Of a stretch of DNA of 19,797 bases, positions 1 to 5,103 are shown in pieces (position 1 is the first letter of the stretch; each line of letters opens with the position of its first letter). Position numbers and translations under genes: made by a program. The notes beneath the pieces were generated by a model, which searched no databases, was not told the origin of the DNA, and saw only the letters and a list, made by a program, of their open reading frames with translations. Origin of the DNA: Clostridia bacterium (GTDB lineage Bacteria > Bacillota > Clostridia > Oscillospirales > CAG-272); NCBI GenBank assembly GCA_900754175.1, contig CAAEBS010000023.1, forward strand, positions 1 to 19,797, written 5' to 3'.

Positions 1-22
1 CGCACGTAAGTGCGGGAGTTTT
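1..22 (+). terminator. Possible terminator of a gene left of the window
   Basis: Bases 1-14 form a 5-bp hairpin (CGCAC/GTGCG) with a GTAA loop, followed after GGAG by only four T. The stem is short and the T run is weak. The window edge cuts off the upstream gene, so this is only a candidate. Confidence 0.25.
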
Positions 23-81
23 GGGATGGTAATCGGTAAATCCGGATTCAAGCGGAAATAACATCGTTTTGAAAAAACATA

Positions 82-110
82 TTGCAAAAAAATAATAATT
101 ATGATATAAT
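82..110 (+). promoter_or_regulatory. Sigma-A promoter for the 182-766 gene
   Basis: TTGCAA (82-87) and TATAAT (105-110) are separated by exactly 17 bases. Transcription would start near 117. That leaves almost no leader for the upstream TTG at 122, which favours ATG 182 as the real start. Confidence 0.75.
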
Positions 111-123
111 GAAATTGCGGGTT

Positions 124-206
124 GGGGGAGACACCCATAACAAAAAACGAAATTCGCAAAAGGCAGATCAGGACAAGGGGGATGACACCCATCGAAAAAA
201 ACGTAA
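124..206 (+). repeat. Short imperfect tandem duplication over the start region
   Basis: The segment from GGGGG at 124 to about 152 is repeated, with a few differences, from GGGGG at 177 to about 206. Both read GGGGGA(T)GACACCCAT followed by an A-rich stretch ending in ACG..ATT. The copies are 53 bases apart. The second copy carries the ATG (182), while the first lacks the T that would make an ATG. It looks like a local duplication of the translation start. Confidence 0.6.
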
Positions 207-766
207 TTGTGGTTGATGAGCGAGGAAACGAATATGAAGCGACCTACCCGAAAAGGGCAAAAGGTCTTGTAAAGAACGGCAGGGCACGCTTCGTGGGGAA
301 AAATAAAATATGCCTTGCGTGTCCTCCGGATAAGATTATGGAGGAAACAGAAATGGAAGACAATAAACTGACAGCCAAGGAAATATTTGAACAGCTTACC
401 ATACTGCAAAAACAGCTCACGGAAAATTCTCAAACTTCATTGCACCGCCTGGGCGATGCCATATCATCTGCTTGCGGCGATGAAGGCGATGAAAGAAATT
501 CCGAGCAGATTGCTGTCATATGCGACGTATTCAATACGAGAGAGGTGACACTTCTGAAACTGCTTGGGATGTATGAAAAAATGTACAATGACGTTCAGAA
601 TGAGGAGAACCGAAAGGCTGATATGATCAGCCGGGCGTTTGAAAAGAATATGGCGTACATCAACGACGCTGATATCAGCTCAGAGGATAAGTATGCGGCG
701 CTTGGTTATGTGACTGACAAAATTGCAGAGCTGGTTGCACAGCTTGTGACAGACAAGAAAGACTGA
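182..766 (+). CDS. Hypothetical protein: basic N-terminal domain plus helical C-terminal domain
   Basis: A 194-residue protein of unknown function. Residues 1-50 form a compact basic segment (VVDERGNEYEATYPKRAKGL...GRARFV...ICLACPP) that I recognise as recurring in clostridial hypothetical proteins. It resembles the short 'VVD..GN...P.RAR.LLK.GRA....I.L' element of RRXRR/IscB-type proteins. After a short acidic linker, residues 58-194 look alpha-helical and charged, with no membrane segment or signal peptide. The start is placed at ATG 182 because AGGA (170-173) lies eight bases upstream and the promoter puts the RNA 5' end near 117. A longer in-frame TTG start at 122 would have no ribosome site. 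The gene is monocistronic, with its own promoter and terminator. The RRXRR resemblance is inference from pattern only. Confidence 0.75.
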   Translation: MTPIEKNVIVVDERGNEYEATYPKRAKGLVKNGRARFVGKNKICLACPPDKIMEETEMEDNKLTAKEIFEQLTILQKQLTENSQTSLHRLGDAISSACGDEGDERNSEQIAVICDVFNTREVTLLKLLGMYEKMYNDVQNEENRKADMISRAFEKNMAYINDADISSEDKYAALGYVTDKIAELVAQLVTDKKD

Positions 767-790
767 ATACAAAAATGATAACCGAAAAAA

Positions 791-815
791 TCCTGCACGA
801 AAGTGCAGGATTTTT
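791..815 (+). terminator. Intrinsic terminator after the 182-766 gene
   Basis: An 8-bp perfect stem TCCTGCAC/GTGCAGGA (791-798/803-810) with a GAAA loop is followed by TTTTT. It is preceded by an A run, so it may also work in reverse. Confidence 0.85.
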
Positions 816-895
816 GGAAAGTCAGAAGAATTTGCAGAAGAATTGCGGTGGAGAAAGAATCTGCCGGGGAAGCTTTGAAGACAGAGGTATGAACG

Positions 896-1414
896 GTGGT
901 TATAGAAGCGGAACGCTTATTACTGCGGGAAATGACGGAAAATGATTTTGAGGCGCTTTATAAGGTCCTGGCGGATTCGGACATCATGCAACACTATCCG
1001 TATACGTTTGATGACGCCAGGGTAAGAGGGTGGATCGACAAAAACATAGAACGGTACCGGATATTCGGCTTTGGGCTATGGGCGGTTTGCCGGAAGGAAA
1101 CCGGCGAAATGATAGGCGACTGCGGTTTGACGATGCAGTTGATCGGCGGTCAGATAAAGCCGGAGATCGGATATCATATCAGGGCAGATCATCAGAGAAA
1201 GGGATACGCCACGGAGGCTGCGAGCGCAGTCAGGGACTGGACTTTTTGCAACACCCCGTTTAATATTCTGTATTCTTATATGAAGGCTATGAACGAGCCG
1301 TCGTCCAGAACGGCGATCGCTTACGGATGCAGACAAGTGGATGAGTTTGCGGACGACGCAAACGACATGATCAAGGTGTTTGCCATTTCAAGAGAAGAAT
1401 GGAGCGCTCTGTAA
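896..1414 (+). CDS. GNAT-family N-acetyltransferase (RimJ/RimL type)
   Basis: A 172-residue cytoplasmic protein that should transfer acetyl from acetyl-CoA to an amine; the substrate cannot be told. The family pattern is visible: an N-terminal 'ERLLLREMTENDFEALYKVL' start, a central beta-strand (EMIGDCGL), then 'KPEIGYHI' and the acetyl-CoA pyrophosphate loop Q100-R-K-G103-Y-A105 followed by a helix (TEAASAVRDW). Its length is normal for the RimJ/RimL-like (Acetyltransf_3) group. The start is GTG 896, with AGAGG at 883-887 eight bases upstream; the ATG at 889 is in another frame. No convincing sigma-A promoter is visible in 816-895. The truncated acetyltransferase at 1478 follows after 63 bases and may be cotranscribed. 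Confidence 0.9.
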   Translation: MVIEAERLLLREMTENDFEALYKVLADSDIMQHYPYTFDDARVRGWIDKNIERYRIFGFGLWAVCRKETGEMIGDCGLTMQLIGGQIKPEIGYHIRADHQRKGYATEAASAVRDWTFCNTPFNILYSYMKAMNEPSSRTAIAYGCRQVDEFADDANDMIKVFAISREEWSAL

Positions 1415-1477
1415 CCTGTATTTATTGCAGGGAGCAACGGCGTTGTATCATGATCGAAATTTTTGGAGGAAATCATC

Positions 1478-1765
1478 ATGGACGAAAAACCGATCGTTCC
1501 GGTCAATTGCTTTTTTCAGGGGTGCTACAATCCCGCCTATGAGGAGCAGATCCGGAAAGGCAAAGAAAAATGTTTCCGATACAATCAATTGTGCCCGAAC
1601 GACCGGGCGACACAGCTTGAAATTCTTAAAGAGCTGTTGGGCAAAATGGGGAAAGAAACGGTTATTACGCCGCCGTTCTGGTGCGATTACGGCTATAACA
1701 TAAGCGTTGGCGAAGACTTTGCCGACAGGGTGAATCGCTTTTTGCGGGAGCAGGCAATCGTCTGA
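1478..1765 (+). pseudogene. Truncated maltose/galactoside O-acetyltransferase (N-terminal Mac domain only)
   Basis: The 95-residue product begins like sugar O-acetyltransferases of the Maa/LacA/NodL family: the 'YNPAYEEQIRKGKEKC' start, 'YNQLCPNDRATQLEILKELL', then 'TPPFWCDYGYNISVGEDF'. In the family this leads into a left-handed beta-helix of hexapeptide repeats with the catalytic His. Here it switches after GEDF to an unrelated 14-residue tail (ADRVNRFLREQAIV) and stops. The full family length is about 180-200 residues, so the acetyl-CoA-binding and catalytic part is missing. Reading the other frames downstream does not recover the helix, so this is a deletion or fusion, not a simple frameshift. 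The start is ATG 1478 with GGAGGA at 1465-1470. An enzyme function is very unlikely. Confidence 0.75.
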
Positions 1766-1840
1766 CGAAAGGAATAACAGAACGATTTTCGGCATTTTAT
1801 ACAAAGTATTTCTTCCGATGTCGAAAGTATATTTTTCACA

Positions 1841-1869
1841 TTGACAATAGCTGTGCTGTATGGTATAAT
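1841..1869 (+). promoter_or_regulatory. Consensus sigma-A promoter for the DUF4234 operon
   Basis: TTGACA (1841-1846) and TATAAT (1864-1869) are both perfect, with a 17-base spacer. The expected start near 1876 gives a leader of about 30 bases to the ATG at 1905/1908. Confidence 0.9.
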
Positions 1870-1907
1870 ATGGGTATCCAATATCATCATCGAAAAGGAG
1901 AATTATG

Positions 1908-2360
1908 ATGCCGTACAAGTATGCTTATGACAGTGAAGAAAAAACATACGTTCCCCCGAAGCTGAAGACCGACCGGAGTATGTGGAAGCTGATGATCCTG
2001 AATATCCTGACCATCGGGATATACAGCATTTTCTTCTTTCTCCCGTTTTCCTTTGACCTTGACAAAATAGCCCCGAAAAGGGACGGCTCCAAGACCATGA
2101 ACTTTATTTTTGCGTATGTGCTGTCCCTGATTACCTTTTCTATCGTGCTCCTTGTCTGGCACTACCAGATTGCGGCACGTGTGGAGGAGGCGCTGACCAA
2201 GCGGCATATTGACTATGAGTTTGACACCAGTATGTTCTGGTCCTGGTATTTCTTTGGCTCGTTCATTCTGGTCGGACCGTTTATCTACTTCCACAAGCTT
2301 TGTAAGGCAATGAATCTTCTCTGCGAGGATTACAACAATAACCCCACGGTGGCGGAATAA
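1908..2360 (+). CDS. DUF4234 domain membrane protein
   Basis: A 150-residue protein (151 if the adjacent ATG 1905 is used) with the features of the DUF4234 family. It has an Arg-rich, Pro-containing N-terminus, then 'LMILNILTIGIYSIFFF', a second hydrophobic helix (FIFAYVLSLITFSIVLLVW) and a third near 'FWSWYFFGSFILVGPFIYF', ending in a soluble acidic tail. Three membrane helices are likely. The family's function is unknown. ATG 1908 is preferred because AAGGAG (1895-1900) then lies seven bases upstream; at 1905 the gap is four. It is the first gene of a two-gene unit with the 80-residue membrane protein 36 bases downstream, and the unit ends at the terminator 2666-2700. Confidence 0.85.
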   Translation: MPYKYAYDSEEKTYVPPKLKTDRSMWKLMILNILTIGIYSIFFFLPFSFDLDKIAPKRDGSKTMNFIFAYVLSLITFSIVLLVWHYQIAARVEEALTKRHIDYEFDTSMFWSWYFFGSFILVGPFIYFHKLCKAMNLLCEDYNNNPTVAE

Positions 2361-2396
2361 AAGCCGGTTCCGGGCGAAAATTTCAGGAGGTTTCGG

Positions 2397-2639
2397 ATGA
2401 AAAGAAAATGGATCGTCATAGCGCTGTTGCTGATTGGCATTGCTCTTTTGTGCGTTCCTGTCGTTCTTGCGATCAGAGAGACGGGAAATACGGACATAAT
2501 CGGCGGTGCGGGTCTGCATACGTTTCCGTTCATATTTTTTCGCCGGCATCAGGGCGCATACTTTTTCAGCGCCGTGCTCGGCGTGTGCGCCATGATTGCC
2601 GCCCTTCTGGTCGGCGTCCTGAAAAAGAGAAAACAGTGA
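2397..2639 (+). CDS. Small two-helix membrane protein with an IGGA-type motif
   Basis: An 80-residue protein with hydrophobic helices at about residues 5-25 and 55-75 and a basic tail (KKRKQ). Between them sits 'DIIGGAGLHTFPFIFF'. This resembles the IGGADGPT signature known from beta subunits of Na+-translocating decarboxylases, which also recurs in very small clostridial proteins. At 80 residues it cannot be a decarboxylase subunit, so only the motif is shared. AGGAGG (2385-2390) precedes ATG 2397 by six bases. It is the second gene of the DUF4234 unit. Function unknown. Confidence 0.75.
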   Translation: MKRKWIVIALLLIGIALLCVPVVLAIRETGNTDIIGGAGLHTFPFIFFRRHQGAYFFSAVLGVCAMIAALLVGVLKKRKQ

Positions 2640-2665
2640 TCCTGTTTTCGGTTATAACATAGGAA

Positions 2666-2700
2666 ACATCCCGGATGTGTTTGCATCCGGGATGTTTTTT
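2666..2700 (+). terminator. Strong intrinsic terminator of the DUF4234 unit
   Basis: A 12-bp perfect stem (2666-2677 with 2684-2695, ACATCCCGGATG) with a six-base loop is followed by a T run to 2700. Confidence 0.95.
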
Positions 2701-2767
2701 GTAGAGTGTCTGTTTTCCCGAACGATGTTGGGCATCCGGAGGAAAAAGCAATTTTTGGAAGAAAGTA

Positions 2768-2796
2768 TTGACAAACCCCAAAGCCTGTGCTATAAT
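2768..2796 (+). promoter_or_regulatory. Consensus sigma-A promoter of the structured RNA
   Basis: TTGACA (2768-2773) and TATAAT (2791-2796) have a 17-base spacer. The predicted start, near G2803, falls exactly at the foot of the long inverted repeat 2801-2957. Confidence 0.9.
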
Positions 2797-2802
2797 AAAA
2801 TT

Positions 2803-3012
2803 GTCACACAAACTGAATATCGGAAACAGGGATATTTTTCTTTATAGGGAATTTATACCCTTTTGTTCGTGCTCAAATTTTGGATTTGGCAAAAATGCAA
2901 ACTCCTTATAATTTGGGCATGAGAGTAATATCCCATTCCGATTAGTTTGTGTGACAACAATCGGAGTTTGCGTTTTTCGGTGTGCATGACTTCGGTTGTG
3001 CACACCTTTTTT
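2803..3012 (+). ncRNA. Structured RNA, 6S-like rod or cis-acting leader
   Basis: This stretch has its own promoter and terminator and no credible ORF. It can fold into one long rod: P1 2801-2814/2944-2957 (14 bp perfect), P2 2819-2825/2936-2942 (7 bp), P3 2829-2836/2927-2934 (8 bp), a large asymmetric bubble (2837-2868 against 2921-2926), then P4 2869-2879/2910-2920 (11 bp, two G-U) with a small inner hairpin. A closing stem, a central bubble starting about 35 nt from the 5' end and an apical stem is the layout of 6S RNA, which binds RNA polymerase by mimicking an open promoter. However, 2891-2905 can also pair over 15 bp (one G-U) with 2963-2977. That helix crosses P1-P3 and ends in a T run, as in a terminator/antiterminator switch. 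An RBS and an 18-codon ORF start 9-21 bases after the terminator, so a regulatory leader is equally possible. I do not recognise a known riboswitch core. Confidence 0.7.
2979..3012 (+). terminator. Terminator with UUCG tetraloop at the 3' end of the structured RNA
   Basis: A 12-bp stem GGTGTGCATGAC/GTTGTGCACACC (2979-2990/2995-3006, two G-U pairs) is closed by the extra-stable TTCG loop and followed by TTTTTT. Confidence 0.93.
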
Positions 3013-3032
3013 ATATTTTCAGGAGGGAGACA

Positions 3033-3089
3033 ATGAAAAAGTCAGAAAAAGGCGCTTGGGGTGGCGCAATTGTCAGCATGACATTTTAA
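3033..3089 (+). CDS. 18-codon ORF behind the structured RNA
   Basis: The peptide MKKSEKGAWGGAIVSMTF is preceded by AGGAGG (3021-3026) six bases before ATG 3033, one of the best ribosome sites in the window. It starts 21 bases after the terminator T run, so its expression would depend on readthrough or on a switch in the upstream RNA. It has a basic, polar start and a small, neutral C-terminal half with no membrane helix. It could be a signalling or regulatory peptide, a leader peptide, or a decayed gene start. No protein family is recognised. Reality as a gene is uncertain. Confidence 0.45.
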   Translation: MKKSEKGAWGGAIVSMTF

Positions 3090-3091
3090 CC

Positions 3092-3134
3092 CCATTTGAG
3101 ATTTTAATTTTGTTTGACGAAATTCGTCAAATGG
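3092..3134 (+). promoter_or_regulatory. Palindrome and competing hairpin before the 3164 gene
   Basis: A 19-base palindrome, TTTGACGAAATTCGTCAAA (3113-3131, 9-bp arms around a central A), overlaps a weak promoter-like pair: TTGACG (3114-3119) and TAGAAA (3137-3142), 17 bases apart. In addition CCATTTGA (3092-3099) can pair with TCAAATGG (3127-3134), which would compete with the right arm of the palindrome. It may be a dimeric repressor operator or an RNA hairpin in the leader. No T run follows. Confidence 0.4.
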
Positions 3135-3163
3135 AGTAGAAACACAGAAAGGAGGTTTTAGCA

Positions 3164-3394
3164 ATGGAGTTTCTTATAGTAGTGGGTGTAATTGCACTTT
3201 GGGTGGTGTTGCTTACATTTACAGGCTCTACGTATAGCGCCGTTAGGCGTATCGAAAGAAGAGTGGACGACTTCACTAAGAAACAAGAGCAACGAGAAAT
3301 GTACGAGCGTATGAAAAATCAACAATATCAGCAATCTCAGCAGTATCAACAGTATGGAAACATGAATGGCTATGACCAGAACAACAGGCTGTAA
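3164..3394 (+). CDS. Small membrane-anchored protein with Gln/Tyr/Asn-rich tail
   Basis: A 76-residue protein. Residues 2-22 form one hydrophobic helix (EFLIVVGVIALWVVLLTFTG). Residues 27-52 are charged and probably helical or coiled coil (RRIERRVDDFTKKQEQREMYERM). Residues 53-76 are low-complexity and uncharged (QQYQQSQQYQQYGNMNGY...). The N-terminal helix may be an anchor or an uncleaved signal. AAAGGAGG (3148-3155) lies eight bases before ATG 3164. The gene has its own terminator at 3425-3457. No family is recognised; the composition suggests self-association at the membrane, which is inference only. Confidence 0.75.
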   Translation: MEFLIVVGVIALWVVLLTFTGSTYSAVRRIERRVDDFTKKQEQREMYERMKNQQYQQSQQYQQYGNMNGYDQNNRL

Positions 3395-3424
3395 AGCGGT
3401 TGTATCGGTAACATTTATTATCCC

Positions 3425-3457
3425 AAAATTCCGGATGCGGTAGCACCCGGAATTTTT
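3425..3457 (+). terminator. Intrinsic terminator after the 3164 gene
   Basis: The stem ATTCCGG-TGC/GCA-CCGGAAT (about 3428-3452, one A-C mismatch) with a GGTA loop ends in TTTTT. An A run precedes it, so it may be bidirectional. Confidence 0.85.
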
Positions 3458-3461
3458 GCTA

Positions 3462-3490
3462 TTGAAAAGCAAGGGAATATATGTTATAAT
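3462..3490 (+). promoter_or_regulatory. Sigma-A promoter of the duplicated-gene operon
   Basis: TTGAAA (3462-3467) and TATAAT (3485-3490) are separated by 17 bases. It probably serves the genes from 3522 to 5685, because the copy of this region at 4448 has lost its spacing. Confidence 0.8.
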
Positions 3491-3521
3491 ATAATAAAGG
3501 TAGGAAACGGAGGGCGGCGCT

Positions 3522-4115
3522 GTGACGAAAGAGATTCTGACCAAGGAAAACGTGAAGCAGGATCTGTTGAACCGGCTGAAAGTAAAGCAATTGGTCAAGT
3601 ACGATTGGCGGTTTCTGTACATCCTGTTTGCGGCGGCATTGGGCTGTCCTTTTCTGGCGCTCAGGCTTGCATGGGTCAGCGTGCCGTTTTTCGCCTTTGC
3701 GGGATATCATGTGGTTCGGGTTATCATGGAAGCTCATCAGAACCACACGGCAAAAAAGTTGCTTCGGCGTGCGATCGAACGTGGCGATTTTTCCGTTTCG
3801 GTTCAGGAATTGGACCATATCGGCTGTGAGACGGTGTACGAGCCGAACCTCCGGGTGCACTGGGAAGTGGTAAACCGGCATTGTATGCGTGCGGCTGAGT
3901 TCTTTTATTTCTGCTCGGGAGCGAAGTGGAGAATGCCGAAGATTGAGTATTATTCATGGAGCAAAAATGCGCATATGAGCAAAACGGGGCTGAAAAATAC
4001 GTCGCTCCCCGGCAATGAATTTTATCTGATTACCTTGCCGGAGGATCACGAGATCAGCTTTGTTTACAACACAAAAATGTTTCAGCTGGGCGATGAATTT
4101 TCCGAACCGGCGTGA
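3522..4115 (+). CDS. Hypothetical membrane protein, paralogue A1
   Basis: A 197-residue protein. It begins MTKEILTKENVKQDLLNRLK, has two adjacent hydrophobic helices at about residues 28-50 and 53-70, then a soluble domain of about 125 residues rich in aromatic residues (EFFYFCSGAKWRMP, EYYSWSK, PGNEFYLI, KMFQLGDEFSEPA). The soluble part is probably cytoplasmic. It is a clear paralogue of the 4496-5086 product, sharing the first 16 residues and the last 13. No family is recognised. The start is GTG 3522, with GGAGGG (3509-3514) seven bases upstream. Its stop lies inside the 59-base exact repeat that also contains the next gene's RBS and start. Confidence 0.8.
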   Translation: MTKEILTKENVKQDLLNRLKVKQLVKYDWRFLYILFAAALGCPFLALRLAWVSVPFFAFAGYHVVRVIMEAHQNHTAKKLLRRAIERGDFSVSVQELDHIGCETVYEPNLRVHWEVVNRHCMRAAEFFYFCSGAKWRMPKIEYYSWSKNAHMSKTGLKNTSLPGNEFYLITLPEDHEISFVYNTKMFQLGDEFSEPA

Positions 4116-4132
4116 CGGAGGGGCAAATGGAA
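4074..4132 (+). repeat. 59-base exact direct repeat, copy 1
   Basis: Bases 4074-4132 are identical to 5045-5103. The repeat spans the last codons and stop of paralogue A1, the GGAGGGG ribosome site and the first two codons (ATGGAA) of the next, unrelated gene. Exact identity across non-coding and coding positions points to recent duplication or gene conversion. Confidence 0.95.
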
Positions 4133-4447
4133 ACAGGCAAAGTGATTGGCTTTGGGGTTTTGTTGTTGCTTGCGATTGCAACATGGATTCTGGCGGTATT
4201 TCAGTATCGGGAAAAGGGACCTTTGCTGAACAACTCGTATCTGTATGCTTCCGCAGAGGAGCGGAGAAGAATGAATAAAAAGCCGTATTACCGTCAGTCT
4301 GCAATTGTGTTTTTTCTGTTGGGATTCAGCTTTTTGATGTTCGGGGTGAATCTGATAGCCGGCTGGAGCGTTTTCATGATTCTGGGAGCCTGCGGGATTC
4401 TGGGAACACTTGCTTATGCCGTGATATCCTCGGTGCTTTTGCGGTAA
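4127..4447 (+). CDS. DUF3784 family membrane protein
   Basis: A 106-residue protein with three hydrophobic helices: residues 6-22, 52-75 and about 80-102. Between the first two lies 'YREKGPLLNNSYLYASAEERRRMNKK', which matches the DUF3784 pattern (glycine/lysine-leucine step, 'N/T-Y-A-S-x-E-E' and a basic 'NKK'). The family's role is unknown. ATG 4127 is chosen over the GTG at 4112 that overlaps the upstream stop. GGAGGGG (4117-4123) precedes 4127, though with a tight three-base gap. The same arrangement before the YdeI gene gives a family-typical N-terminus from the ATG. It is coupled to paralogue A1. Confidence 0.75.
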   Translation: METGKVIGFGVLLLLAIATWILAVFQYREKGPLLNNSYLYASAEERRRMNKKPYYRQSAIVFFLLGFSFLMFGVNLIAGWSVFMILGACGILGTLAYAVISSVLLR

Positions 4448-4469
4448 TTGAAAAGGCAAGGAACATAAT
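4448..4469 (+). promoter_or_regulatory. Decayed copy of the 3462 promoter
   Basis: TTGAAAA.GCAAGG.. at 4448 resembles the start of the 3462 promoter region (TTGAAAAGCAAGGG). About ten bases, including the TATAAT, are missing, leaving only 10 bases between TTGAAA (4448-4453) and CATAAT (4464-4469). It should not work as a sigma-A promoter. Confidence 0.5.
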
Positions 4470-4495
4470 AAGACAGAAAGCAGAGAACAGGCATT

Positions 4496-5086
4496 ATGAC
4501 GAAAGAAATTCTGACCAAGGAAAACGTGAAGCAGGACCTGATGAAGATCGTGAAACGGCGGAGGGTCAATAATATTGAATGGCGCCTTTGCTCGGTCGTT
4601 ATTTGGGTGGGGATCGCCGGGATTTTTCTGGTATTCCGGGTTATCTGGGCAGGAATTTTGACGCTTGTGCCTGCGGGATATCACATCGTCCGGCTTATCA
4701 TTGAATTGCGGGAAAACAAGGCGTCGCAGGAAATGGTGCGCAAGGCGATCAACCGGGGGGATTTTTCCGTGTCGCTTCAAAAGCTGAGCCATACCGGATA
4801 CGAGATTTTGTACGAGGTGAAGGCATACGAATATTTTGGAAACAGTCTTGACCGGAACAGGGCACGGGAAGTGGAATTCTATTATTTTTACTCGGGCTTG
4901 AGCTGGAGGGTCCCGGCGGTGGAATATTACTCATGGAGCAAGACCTTCCGCACGGGGTCGATAGAATACACGTCGGTCCCGGGCAATGAATTTTATCTGA
5001 TCGCCTTGCAGGAGGACCATGAGATCAGCTTTATTTACAACACCAAAATGTTTCAGCTGGGCGATGAATTTTCCGAACCGGCGTGA
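4496..5086 (+). CDS. Hypothetical membrane protein, paralogue A2
   Basis: A 196-residue paralogue of the 3522-4115 product. It has the same N-terminus (MTKEILTKENVKQDL), two hydrophobic helices at about residues 27-50 and 52-68, and the same aromatic blocks (EFYYFYSGLSWRVP, EYYSWSK, PGNEFYLIAL) and C-terminal end. The middle has diverged clearly (IVKRRRVNNIEWRL against RLKVKQLVKYDWRF), so the copies are not recent over their whole length although both ends are nearly identical. The ribosome site before ATG 4496 is weak (AGAGAACAGG), and the upstream promoter copy has decayed. It is therefore probably expressed by readthrough from 3462 and translated less. Function unknown. Confidence 0.8.
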   Translation: MTKEILTKENVKQDLMKIVKRRRVNNIEWRLCSVVIWVGIAGIFLVFRVIWAGILTLVPAGYHIVRLIIELRENKASQEMVRKAINRGDFSVSLQKLSHTGYEILYEVKAYEYFGNSLDRNRAREVEFYYFYSGLSWRVPAVEYYSWSKTFRTGSIEYTSVPGNEFYLIALQEDHEISFIYNTKMFQLGDEFSEPA

Positions 5087-5103
5087 CGGAGGGGCAAATG
5101 GAA
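5045..5103 (+). repeat. 59-base exact direct repeat, copy 2
   Basis: Identical to 4074-4132. It ends two codons into the YdeI-family gene, where the two downstream genes diverge completely. This places the recombination junction at the start codon of the third gene. Confidence 0.95.

Noticed and set aside
122..181. Extended TTG start for the first gene
   Set aside because: The promoter at 82-110 would start RNA at about 117, leaving no room for a ribosome site; the upstream part is an imperfect copy of the true start region.
1887..2549. 220-codon minus-strand frame opposite the DUF4234 unit
   Set aside because: Antisense to a gene with promoter, ribosome site and recognised family; no support of its own.
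2801..2957. MITE-like element: 157 bases with 14-bp terminal inverted repeats
   Set aside because: The inner parts also pair in order (P2-P4), and a perfect promoter starts transcription exactly at the repeat, with a terminator behind. A structured RNA explains this better. No target-site duplication was seen.
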